Below, piece after piece: positions 47,901 through 55,714 of a DNA stretch of 64,000 nucleotides (positions are counted from its first letter, which is position 1; each line of letters starts with the position of its first letter). Source of the DNA: Siderastrea siderea (taxonomy: Eukaryota; Cnidaria; Anthozoa; Scleractinia; Rhizangiidae). Below the pieces are notes generated by a model that saw only the letters and a list, made by a program, of their open reading frames with translations, did not search any database and was not told where the DNA came from. The position numbers and the translations under genes were made by a program. Location of the stretch: contig OZ034966.1 of assembly GCA_964030785.1 (NCBI GenBank), positions 4,183,552-4,247,551 of the forward strand, read 5' to 3'.

Positions 47901-49877
47901 ACGAAAGAATTCGTCTACAGGAATTTGTTTTTCGTCTTGTATGTGACATACCTAAGCACATGCTCGAAGACAGCCAATGTCCTGCCGCTGGCCTGCCGGA
48001 AATTCTGCCGAGATCTTGATGAACAAAGGGAGATGTGCAACAAGTACCTGAAAGCAGATTACAGTGTACAGTGCCAAGGCATTAAGTACAAACAGTTGCT
48101 TATCGGGGCATATATTTCCACTGCGTATATCTTAGCCCTTCCTTTTGCCTCATTCATCGCCCTTTGGAAACGACGACAAGAATTAGCCACAAAAGATGCT
48201 AATGTTCCTCAGAATCCAAGCTCTGGTTTGGAAATGATCTCGGGGTTGAGTTTTCTTTTCGAAAACTATAAAAACCATTCGTGGTATTGGGAACTGGTTG
48301 AGATGTCTCGTAAAGTAATACTTACATCAGGTCTAATTCTTGTGGGGCAAGAGAGCAGGTCCTACATTGGTTTCGCATGGGTCATCGCTGGGATGTATGG
48401 AGTGCTCTTCTCTTGGATGAAACCAATACAAGACGGTGTTGAGAACAGATTAATGTCAGTGTCTCTTGCTGTTACAGTTTTCAACTTGGGTGTTGGAGCA
48501 GTGAGTAGAATTCCTGCAGAAAACTTACCGGCCACGAGAGACCCGTACACAGATGCAGTCTTATTTAGGATACTGATACTTGCAGCAAATACCTTGGTGA
48601 TTGCCTTGCTTGCTGGTAAGTTAACCTTTTTACTTACAAAGCTATGGGTTATCGGTATCTTCCAGTTCAAGTGAATGCCTTCTTCGAATGGACGAGAAAG
48701 AGTGGTGTGCCATGCCTTAAGAAAGCGTAAATCTTAACGGGAAGAAATCTTAAGCTGTTTAGAATTGCACGCTGTGAGGTTGTGGGTATGAAAAGCGCGG
48801 CATATTTGAAAGCTAGAACTATTTGTAAATTCTTTGAGGTAGTACAAAAAGACACACCTTGGGAGAACACTGAAGGTCTGAAAGAACCAAAACCGTTTGC
48901 TTTGAGGCCAGCATTAAGGGATAAACATTAGCTTGATTCGTCTTCACTTAAACAAAATAATCGTTAAACAGAATTGAATTGTTCAGCGCACTCAAGTTAA
49001 AGGCGTGAGGTAAGACTTAACACTAAGTGTGAAGTGTGGGCGAAGGGACCAGAGTGCAAAACTACATATTTAATACAAGTAGAAATAAAAGCTACAATAG
49101 TCAGAATATTGACCATTATAGGCAAAGGGACCACATATTAACTAATGGTAAGTACTAAAAGTTATAATAAATAAATCAGATCGAATATCCTATCAGAATA
49201 AGAGAATAGCATTTAATTTTAGAAAACTCAAATCAAGGTCACTTGTGGTCATGGGATGGTTTTTAGAAAGCTACTCTCGAAGAAGTCGAGTGAATTTTAC
49301 TAAAAAAAAAAGTGGTGGCTCTTTAAATCTGATTTAGAATCCGTTTGTTCTAAGCATTGCTCCAAAACACAAGTAAACTGAAAGATCAAATACTTCGGAA
49401 TTTTCCTTACTGTGCTCGAGCAGTTACGTAAGTCTACTGTCTCATTTACTTTCAGTTCAGTACGCATTGACGCTATATCACTACTTTAAGGAGTGGCGCA
49501 AAAATCCGCATTGGTCCATTTCGTGCTGCCTGTCTCTACTTCTTCCTCTCAACAATTTACAAGGAGAAATCAGTGGAGTGGTCGAAACGAACGTCCTCAA
49601 CAGTCAGCTACAAACTGGAGAAATAGAAATGCCCACAGTTTATGGTGCCATGAAAGATAGCGGGGAATTTGATGTCACTCCTGATAGTGGTGAACAAAAC
49701 GTTAACGAGGTGGAGGAGCGGGATAACAGAGGTAGCCAGTACGACAACACCGAATGTCATGTCTTGTACGACAACACAAAATGTCATCAAGGAACTCAGA
49801 CGGAGCTGTTTGCATTTTCAGTCCGTGTTGTGGTGGTACATAAGAAAAACGAGGTCAAACAGGATGAACATCTGTAA
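20122..49877 (+). CDS. Receptor copy B: CUB-Ig-LRR-Cys-rich polytopic membrane protein
   Basis: Complete spliced gene. Exons: 20122-20191, 21068-21224, 22431-22597, 23825-24058, 27916-28033, 28190-28261, 28742-28813, 29484-29555, 30381-30452, 30798-30869, 31491-31562, 32007-32078, 32507-32578, 33227-33316, 33829-33900, 34629-34703, 39442-39638, 46808-46933, 47050-48615, 49456-49877. The sum is 3870 nt: 1289 codons plus stop, in frame throughout. Approximate layout: residues 1-23 signal peptide, 24-131 CUB, 132-209 Ig, 210-249 LRR N-cap, 249-520 LRRs, 520-627 two GCC2/GCC3-type modules, 628-765 Cys-rich juxtamembrane part, about 766-1150 membrane domain, then a hydrophilic tail. Introns between LRR and Cys-rich exons carry kilobase-size mobile elements. 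Probably a surface receptor; its ligand is unknown. Confidence 0.87.
20361..20668. repeat. Degenerate GGT/GGA-rich satellite
   Basis: Imperfect units built on GTGGTGGTG and ACAATAGAATTGTGGTG, ending in an AGGAGGA-rich purine run. In copy B intron 1, 870 bp long. Confidence 0.8.
20950..20986. repeat. (AAAT)n microsatellite
   Basis: Nine tandem AAAT units in copy B intron 1. Confidence 0.9.
21068..21224 (+). CDS. Copy B exon 2: N-terminal half of CUB domain
   Basis: 157 nt between a TTGAGAG acceptor and a GTGAGT donor. Encodes GCGRVQGNELKSPGYPKGYP and NNMDCNYWIHIP, the standard first half of a CUB fold. The acceptor is set by the phase from exon 1 and by the first CUB cysteine. Confidence 0.88.
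21587..21764. repeat. Hairpin element (inverted repeat)
   Basis: AACAATAGAGTTCTTCTGTC inverted as a diverged GACAGAAGGACTCTATTGTT, and TGTGATAGGTT.CC.GAGGAAATTTGA inverted at 21698-21740. Total 178 bp, in the copy B intron dividing the CUB domain. Confidence 0.65.
22431..22597 (+). CDS. Copy B exon 3: C-terminal half of CUB domain
   Basis: 167 nt after a TTCTCTGCAG acceptor, ending at GTGAGT. Encodes YDYLMISNDNHQTFGTFCGQ and LLSFHSDVIVQRRGF. Its length equals that of the copy A exon. Confidence 0.88.
23825..24058 (+). CDS. Copy B exon 4: immunoglobulin domain
   Basis: 234 nt, phase 1-1, between a CATCAG acceptor and a GTGAGA donor. Ig pattern: LSCLTSGTPPIY and LKEGNYTCAATSKHG, with two core cysteines and Y-x-C. 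Same splice frame as copy A; the substitutions keep the core residues. Confidence 0.88.
25931..26850 (-). pseudogene. LINE remnant interrupted by a younger inverted-repeat element
   Basis: The minus frame has RLGNYNLRIENGRHSTPKLP followed by a C-x2-C-x8-H-x4-C zinc-knuckle-like stretch (ICQCCSSNEVKNEVHFLLSC), the usual C-terminus of many metazoan LINE ORF2 proteins. The upstream part (FLSLCPVGEKSIDITVRAVA) lies at 26729-26830, on the far side of the insertion 26138-26724; the frame rejoins at KLR/LGN once that insert is ignored. Confidence 0.6.
26138..26724. mobile_element. Short inverted-repeat DNA element inside the LINE remnant
   Basis: Ends CGTGTTCTATTGGGATCAAC and, inverted, the same sequence (GTTGATCCCAATAGAACACG). 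Flanked by a direct ACCTAAG duplication (26131-26137 and 26725-26731). 587 bp with no recognisable transposase; repeated GGTTG/CAACC motifs near both ends. A non-autonomous DNA transposon (MITE) with a 6-7 bp target duplication. Confidence 0.75.
27916..28033 (+). CDS. Copy B exon 5: LRR N-terminal cap
   Basis: 118 nt, phase 1 to 2. Cysteines in DCRANC, VCRNLTSF and FQCVPTYT align one for one with copy A, consistent with an LRRNT-like cap. The 3.9-kb intron before it holds a LINE remnant and other repeats. Confidence 0.82.
28190..34703 (+). CDS. Copy B LRR exon array (11 exons)
   Basis: Eight 72-nt exons (28190-28261, 28742-28813, 29484-29555, 30381-30452, 30798-30869, 31491-31562, 32007-32078, 32507-32578), then 33227-33316 (90 nt), 33829-33900 (72 nt) and 34629-34703 (75 nt), all phase 2-2. 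Repeat pattern: DLSSNRITFLPDAVFANL and similar, 24 residues each. Nearly all donors are GTAAGT; the last is GTGATT, whose TGA would stop translation if the intron were kept. Each phase-neutral exon can be gained or lost without a frame change. Confidence 0.87.
29918..30190. repeat. Dispersed repeat, copy 3 (TATCAACTCAGTTGATAA family)
   Basis: Longest copy, with ACCGTAGAGAAATTGAAAGC, GAGCGTTAGCCCTTCG and a terminal ATCAACTCAGTTGATAAAT. Within a copy B intron. Confidence 0.5.
32261..32406. repeat. (CATT)n microsatellite
   Basis: About 36 tandem CATT units with rare interruptions (one CTTT, a few CGTT). Located in a copy B LRR intron. Confidence 0.95.
32691..32934. repeat. Hairpin element (inverted repeat)
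   Basis: GGTTTCTCGAAAGTCCTGAT AACTTTTCGG(G/A)(T/C)CCGG is inverted at 32895-32931 (CCGGGTCCGAAAAGTTACCG ... CTTTCGAGAAACGGG). About 240 bp, in a copy B LRR intron. Confidence 0.65.
35154..35272. repeat. Short near-perfect palindrome
   Basis: AATATTTCGGCTAACAAAAT and CCTCAGGGCCATAGCT on the left are inverted at 35222-35272. The stop-free frame across it (35050-35448) is considered a by-product. Confidence 0.6.
36426..39263. mobile_element. 2.84-kb terminal-inverted-repeat element with 6-bp target duplication
   Basis: Left end GAGGGTCTGCATGGGG, right end CCCCATGCAGACCCTC, exact inverted repeats. Flanked by TACTTG on both sides (36420-36425 and 39264-39269). Inside each end sit 3-4 copies of an AACTGATAGCTGAGAA-like motif in the same orientation (36443-36545 and 39160-39238). 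No transposase recognised. A second inverted-repeat element (37690-38686) is nested within it. Inserted in the copy B intron between 34703 and 39442. Confidence 0.75.
37690..38686. mobile_element. Nested inverted-repeat element with G/C homopolymer ends
   Basis: Left TGCACCTACCAATTTAAAGC followed by CGGC and a G run. Right has a C run, then GCCGGCTTTAAATTGATAGG and TGCA. Arms about 70 bp, including a shared CAGGGCATGGGGTGGG stretch. About 1 kb, no coding capacity recognised. Confidence 0.65.
39442..39638 (+). CDS. Copy B first Cys-rich GCC2/GCC3-type exon
   Basis: 197 nt. Encodes ALLASGFRRIPDNSTGDYRF and CPRGTFANSSSKGAEGC, ending in CPPG, the GCC2_GCC3 pattern. Starts with 1 nt completing a split codon after the last LRR exon and ends in phase 1. 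Confidence 0.87.
39842..40030. repeat. Hairpin element (inverted repeat)
   Basis: GAAAACTTTTTCC inverted as GGAAAAAGTTTTC, TATAGCCTGATATAA as TTATATCAGGCTAT, and GAAAGTTATGCAAACCC as GGGTTTGCATAACTTTC. Total 189 bp, just after the first Cys-rich exon of copy B. Confidence 0.7.
40835..46227. mobile_element. 5.4-kb fold-back element bounded by TTAA
   Basis: Two arms of about 2.3 kb (left 40839 to about 43093, right about 43939 to 46223) are inverted copies at high identity, seen throughout (e.g. 42240-42330 against 44745-44830, 41544-41760 against 45313-45519). Both outer ends are TTAA followed by GAGCCAGTGTCTGTAAATAT. A short extra homology (about 43630 against 43925) suggests the left inner arm carries about 540 bp of additional DNA. 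No transposase recognised. TTAA duplication is known for piggyBac, Kolobok and Sola3 superfamilies; I cannot choose among them. Inserted in the copy B intron before 46808. Confidence 0.8.
46808..46933 (+). CDS. Copy B second Cys-rich GCC2/GCC3-type exon
   Basis: 126 nt. GGFYSDEVGHVGTSCKLCPT then CKSCPLG, the same spacing as the copy A exon at 2555-2680. It lies just right of the 5.4-kb fold-back element in the preceding 7.2-kb intron. Confidence 0.88.
   Translation, partial: EVSTRMRSATWEQVVNFVQLVHLCHLIKHQEPNLQTASLVP
47050..48615 (+). CDS. Copy B large exon: Cys-rich juxtamembrane region and polytopic membrane domain
   Basis: 1566 nt open throughout. A TDFFAGYRACKCLEG start is followed by CANGYEGPLCAVC ... 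CKKCP just before the first span (about residues 766-787, IIVVVLIIIIAVLVW). Further hydrophobic stretches lie near residues 869-888, 915-937, 976-999, 1046-1060, 1065-1084, 1095-1115 and 1128-1149; 805-829 may be another. A loop near 932-970 has several cysteines and is probably extracellular. Ends in phase 1 at GTAAGT. Confidence 0.92.
49456..49877 (+). CDS. Copy B last exon: hydrophilic C-terminal tail with YDNT motifs
   Basis: Begins after TTTACTTTCAG in the required phase and runs to TAA at 49875-49877. It starts with YALTLYHYFKEWRKNPHW, then an acidic tail with QYDNTECHVLYDNTKCH, two YDNT motifs nine residues apart. The stop overlaps a perfect donor consensus (CT|GTAAGT at 49874). Splicing there to an acceptor before 49980 stays in frame and would replace the last two residues by about 24 others, ending at TAG 50050-50052. 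Which form is used cannot be told here. Confidence 0.75.
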
Positions 49878-50497
49878 GTTCAACTATCGAATCAGTAGCA
49901 ACATTTTGCACCGCCATAGATAATATATCACTTTATTTTAGTGTGACTATCTAGGATGATTGCCATGTTATCATTTCAGAAACGGACGGAGGAGTTCAAC
50001 GTGGGGCCTTGAAGTAGGACATTCAAACTTGGTACCATGTCACGATTGCTAGGAAAGCTTATTAAAATGCCGGGGGTATACACCACCTAAGATGTTCCCA
50101 TCGGGAGGCTTGGGGGTGGGGGTAGTATAAATGTTCCCAGAGCTTCATGCTACAAAAACGGCAGCTTAAAACAGCAGCAACCGATGAGCCTTGCTTGTTC
50201 ATGCCTGTCCGATTGGACCGATTGGATACGATCGGGCTTATTTAATTTGTGTTTTGACAAAATATCATCCTTTTAAACAGGGGATGCTGTGTACCAGTAA
50301 AGGAAAAGGCAGCAACAGACAAGATGGATACTGCAGTTTAGCGTGTTCGGAGGTGCAAAAGGAGTGCATAGAAGCTGCACTTTAAGTTAGACTACGTACA
50401 AACTAAGGCGGCTTATAATTGATTACTAGTTTCTTTTTAGTTAAAGCGAAAAATGTTAAGTGATATCTACATGTAAAGACTGCAAGTTTGTTGGCTG

Positions 50498-50503
50498 AAT
50501 AAA
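50498..50503 (+). terminator. Possible polyadenylation signal of copy B
   Basis: AATAAA about 620 nt after the 49877 stop and 446 nt after the alternative stop, a plausible 3' end for copy B. Motif only. Confidence 0.35.
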
Positions 50504-51741
50504 TCATCAGTGACGTTCTTTAATAGAGATAAAAGCCTTTGTTTTTAGATTCGGCCTCACTCTGATTACCAGCGCTAGCATATGAAGCAGAAGAAATATA
50601 GGCTTAACTTAGATTTCTGGATCTTTTTGCTAGTTTAGATGGAATTTTGTTGCTGTTGTACACTCTGTTGAACAGTTTGCGATCACCAAATTACGAGAAA
50701 TAAGATTAAACAGACCAAATTAATAGCCACGCTAGAACGTAACAGCAAAGCATAGAAATCCTGACGTCATGACCGGATCCGGAAGTTTTTTTACCGTAAG
50801 TTATCTGGACTATTTGTTGGCCGAGCGAAAACCAGACGGTTGGGGTAAATAACCTACGACGAATACGGTAAAAAAGATGGGTATTACTAGACCCTTTCGT
50901 CGCCATATTGGCGACGGCCGGCTAATAATGACAACAACCATTACCTTGTGGTACTGTTAACTTCGCGGACTTAGAATTTGCGAAAATTGTGCAAAATTGG
51001 CCCGCCGGAATGACCTTTGCCATATGCAACGACTACCTCGCAGAAACTGAGTAATGCATGTGCAAGGTACCAGTCCAAAATATAGTTTAGATAAATCTCG
51101 GGGTAAAATCTTCACAAAGCCCCCGAAAGCCCGGATCGATAAGACACATGCTAAAATAAAAGGGATTAGGAGTTGCGGTTCAAATTTGCTGTAGGGTTGT
51201 TTTTATTTTCCTGTGTTTCACATTCATTATCATAAACATCATAAACCGTCATAACCTAAAGTAAAGGACACAGGAGAATCAAACCTAAAACAAAATTTAA
51301 ATCCATAACAGAGTCATGTGCAGAATTTCATAAAAAACTGAATGTCATTTGGCTTTTTCCACAGTTTTTATTCAGGGAACATGACCAATTTGTACAACTG
51401 TCATAACTCTTTACCTCACAGAAGATATAACAGTCAATATCATAAACCACAACTTCCAAGGAACACTCCCATGGCATCTTGAAAAGTGTCCCCTCAGAAT
51501 CCCCCTTCCCCTCTAGGTATAACAGCTAAGTGGAAATTTATTGAACTACCAATGCCGCAAACATCAGGTGCACATTTTAATGACACAACAGCTATAAATA
51601 GAAATATTTGTGGTCACGCTGATGGTTTATTGTTGTAGAGACTGCAAGTCTACTGGTGTTATGCCTACAGTAAAAACCTGTTTGTTATATATTTAACGTA
51701 TACTGAGAAATTAGGCTTCTTCAGAAACAGGTTCGTAACTT
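50504..51741. other. No recognised gene
   Basis: A/T-rich spacer right of copy B. A short CG-richer patch at 50760-50930 looks like an old repeat. I see no exon. Confidence 0.4.
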
Positions 51742-52082
51742 TTAAAGGGAATCTCCACTGTTACAACAAATTGATGTAAATTGTTTGACTTAAAAAGTCT
51801 GAATTTCAATTCTTAAGTTAACAAGTGGAAAGAAAGTTTTAGTGTGCCAAAAAGTTAGAGACGATTGTTATACCTCCCAACTCAAACGCCTTTTTTGATT
51901 GGACAAGAACGTGTCACGTGGCATGGGTCAAAACAGTCTAACTCCCTAGGGCGAAAAAAACTTACCAACTCCCTTGGGAAACAACAACTTGAACTTTCGA
52001 CTCGCACGTGATCAGGTCGTGCGCCTTGAATCCGCGGCAAATTTGTGTCCAGCCGCGTCAAGAATATAATTTTTTCTCCGTC

Positions 52083-52276
52083 ATGGCCGCGAAACGCTTT
52101 CAAGTCCGAACAGAAGAAGAAATTAAACAATTGATATGGGATGAAAGTTCGAAATCCACAAACGAGGCATCACAGAATGCTGTTAAAACCTTATAAGAGT
52201 TCTGTAAGGAACAAAACTTACCACAAAGCTTTGAAGAACTAAACAAGACGGATCTCAACTCCTTGCTCACGTATGT
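52083..52276 (+). pseudogene. Crypton/DUF3504-like N-terminal fragment
   Basis: The frame starts MAAKRFQVRTEEEIKQLI, then SKSTNEASQNAVKTL, a TAA at 52194-52196, and continues EFCKEQNLPQSFEELNKTDL. This resembles the N-terminal helical region of DUF3504 proteins (Crypton-derived tyrosine-recombinase family; KCTD1/QRICH-like). An apparent GTAAGC donor follows. The in-frame stop makes it broken. Family assignment is from memory of the pattern. Confidence 0.45.
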
Positions 52277-52319
52277 AAGCTTAATTTGTTCTATTTTTGA
52301 GTTGGGAGGTATAACAAAA

Positions 52320-52460
52320 CACTTAATGACTGGCCCCACGGGAAACAGTGAGCTTTGTTTCCCCTCGACCCTCAATGTTCCCCTCGGCTTTGCCTCGGGG
52401 AACATTGAGGGTCACGGGGAAACAAAACTCACTGTTTCCCTTGGGGCCAGTCATTAAGTG
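52320..52460. repeat. Long near-perfect hairpin
   Basis: Arms of about 66 bp (CACTTAATGACTGGCCCCAC ... GAACATTGAGGGTC...) around a GGCTTTGCC centre, with few mismatches. Part of the composite at 51742-54073. Confidence 0.75.
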
Positions 52461-53386
52461 CTTATTATCACCTGTTTTTGCTTTTGAATTTCCCGGGCGC
52501 TGCCATTTTGAATTTTTATGACTTTAAATGGTTGCCACTATTGCTGCACACAAATGAAAGTTGTTTTTATACCTAATCGTACCTTTTTGGTACGCTTCGG
52601 CGGCATATCAGGCGAGTTTGGTCGAGCCGTGGTTCGTATTTTGGCGAGACGTAGTCGAGCCAAAATACCCATGGTGAAACCAAACGAGCTTGATATGCTG
52701 CCGAAGCGTACTAAAAAAGGTGCGATTAGGTATTTACCGTACCCAAATTGCTGGGTTGCACTGTCACGCCATACAAAAATAAATTCGAAACCATTCAATA
52801 AAAGAAGCCAAGAATTTCAAATGTTATCAAAGATTAATAAATAAACAACTTCTCCAAGTCTCAGGTCTGTGCGGTACACCGTTCTTGAGTTATTTGCCAA
52901 AACGTTCCGCGGAAATTTATAGAGCTCAGTATGCAGACGCCATATTGGTGTACCACCGTGGTACACCAATATGGCGGCCGGATATCAAAGAAAACACCTG
53001 GAATTCACTTTTGCTATGAAAGCGATTACTTTTCGCTCGTGAGTTAGTATACTTTCACGTTAACACCTCACCTAATACTTGAAATGTTCAAACTGCTAAA
53101 AATCCTAAGGAGAGGCCTTTTTTTCAAACAAGACAGCTTTGTCACGGCGCCATCTTGATGTCACGTACGGCGGAGAACTCGAAAATTCAAAATGCTCTAG
53201 TTTAAAAACGAAAGACGCTACCGAGCTGGAAACTTGTAAAAAGATATATTTTTATGTCAACTTACACCTGCTGACGATAAAAATTCAGCAGGCCTGGTGA
53301 GTTTTGATTTTAGAATTTTATGACGTCACATGCAAACCAGCAATTCGTCCTAAAACCCGCCTTTTTTTTTTTAGTTACCGTGATCA

Positions 53387-53461
53387 GTCAGGCGTTGTAG
53401 AGCGACACGTATTTACACTTTTCTGGTCGTCAATACTCTTCTCGAACTCCTCATCTGCCAT
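53387..53461 (-). pseudogene. Second Crypton/DUF3504-like N-terminal fragment, opposite strand
   Basis: Begins MADEEFEKSIDDQKSVNTCR, a short start resembling the first exon of DUF3504/Crypton-type genes in cnidarians. It ends after about 25 residues. Opposite orientation to the fragment at 52083. Too short to be certain. Confidence 0.35.
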
Positions 53462-55267
53462 TTTATTTAATTCTTTTGTTTGGAGTTTCATTTTCTGAAT
53501 CTTGGAAGTCCAAGTTAAGAAAGAAATTTGGAAAATCCGGCTCCATTTTGAAACCAAAAAAGTTTCAGCGCTGTCCGTAAAGTTCACTCGAGCGCCCGCC
53601 AGTGTAGCCGCTTCCAATTTTGGCGCGAAATTGTATTTTTTTTTCTCTCTTAACGTTAAACAAATTACTTTCTCGTTTAACAAATGTAATAGTTTTACGT
53701 TTCGTTGTATTTCTGTTGTAATTTTCGCCTCTAAAGTCTGCAAAAAAATGCAAGTTTCACAAACTGTCCATGATATCGTAGGATATTAGGTCAGTGACTT
53801 GATATCGTAGAAAATCATGACAGTAAACAAGGCTTCTGATTGGCTAATTCACAATTTGGGTACGGTAAATAACAATAGCGGCAACCATTTGACGTCATAA
53901 AAATTCAAAATGGCAGTGCGGGGGATATTCAAAAGCGAAAATAGATGATATTCCTATCTAACTAATTGGTACACTAAAACTTCTTTTCACATGTCAACTT
54001 AAAGAATTGAAATTTAGACTTTATTTTCAACAATTTAACGTCCATCTGTTGTAACAGTGGAGGTTCCCTTTAAAGATTAAAACTGCTTGTTACTGTCAGA
54101 CAGATAACTAATTCAATATGACTGTGGTTCCATGCATTTGTGTATGAAAAGTACGATATGCCTATTATGACTACATTCTAAAAATACACAGACCCGGCTC
54201 TAGGTCCCTGTTTTATCGAAACCCACGAAAGGTCCTTTAGTTTCCAATTAAGAACCTGTTTCACTTTGTAGGCTACAACAGATTCTTGTATGTCAGGAGT
54301 TTAAATGACAATTTCTCTTAAAATCTACCATGTTCTTTAACAAAGGAAGGAATTTTAATGTAGTTTAAAACTGGTTAACACTAAAGGTTTCTTAAACCTT
54401 GACTAAACAACGTTCAAATAACTCAAATAACAAATAAGGCAACAAATTCGTTCATAGCTGTTTAAACAGTTGCAGACATGCATATTGTAACTACACCATG
54501 CTAGAGCTATACCTAATATAGCCATATAACAAGCTAAATTATATCTAATTTGTGATTTAAAACGCTAATACCTACATGAATATTGAAAGGCGTGGTGCAA
54601 ACAGCATAAGTTTGGGGTCAAAAAAGAAAAAAATGAAATAAAATGTAGAAAAATGCTGGCAAATTGCCCACATTTTATAATTATGTAGCAATGACTGCTA
54701 AACTTTGGCCTTTTTTTATACTGGAGGCTAAAATTTCTGGAGGATATTGCTACAGCAAACAGCGAGTACAGCACGTTCAGTATACAAAAACCACAGTGGA
54801 AGACTTGATGAATAATTCACGTAGTTCTAAGGTCGATGTCAAGACTATCTTACCTAACTAGCCAACCAATGACAACCAATAAGCTAATACACTGTAGTTG
54901 GCTTTTTTAAATGTTTGCATTCAATTTGATGTTATGTGATAAATTCAATATAGTGTGACAATGTAAAGTTACATTTTTTTTCTGGGCTACAACATCACTT
55001 AAAGGGGTAATATCATAGAACTTTTCAAAGTTTATGGTCAAAAATTGGGTAAATTCATAAATTACGTAAGCAACCTGCTCATTCATGAATTGCCTCTTGA
55101 TCACCGTGAGGATGACTATGAAGAAGATCTTCACAGAAAGAATGAGCTACAATCAAGCCAAGGGAAGAACTTTAAGACCTCAGCCTGCCTTTTCAATTTT
55201 TATAGTACCCATCGAAGACCAAAAACACTAATTATTTCCATGCACTGAAATAACCATTTTAAGTACA

Positions 55268-55423
55268 TACCAAACCAGTGAATAGTGTTTTCGCATGCTC
55301 TGATTGGCTACTCATACTCACGATTGTATCTGTTATTTACCTCCTGCCATCTCTCCAGATTTCGTGCACGAGTTTCGCAGAAAAAAAGGAACACTTTGGT
55401 ACTGGCTATCCAGTGGTTTGGTA
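55268..55423. repeat. Small inverted-repeat element
   Basis: TACCAAACCAGTGAATAG inverted as a diverged CTATCCAGTGGTTTGGTA, about 155 bp apart. No other features between 54074 and 55714 were recognised. Confidence 0.45.
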
Positions 55424-55714
55424 TTATACTTAAACAATAATTATTATTCACCTCAGGGGCCGTGAAGAGCAGTAGATATTTCCCTCACTGCTTCGTGGCT
55501 CAGCAAAATAATATCTCCATCACCCTTCACCTCCACTTTGGTGAGTAATAATATTGTTAATTATCAAAACTGGACCACTATTTTTAGGCTTCCATCAATT
55601 AGAATGCAAACTGTTTCTTCCGCTTCTCAAAGTGACACTAAAAAACTATATAGATGACAATGTCCCTTACTTAACCTCCTGCACTAAGCCCTTCAAACAA
55701 CAAGATTTGCTGAG

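Larger units (their letters stand above)
51742..54073. mobile_element. 2.3-kb TTAA-bounded element with ~125-bp inverted ends
   Basis: Left TTAAAGGGAATCTCCACTGT, right ACAGTGGAGGTTCCCTTTAA. Similarity continues about 125 bp inward with a moderate number of mismatches. Inside are a nested hairpin (52320-52460), another inverted repeat (about 52560-52740) and two Crypton/DUF3504-like coding fragments. Probably an old composite of nested elements. Confidence 0.65.
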
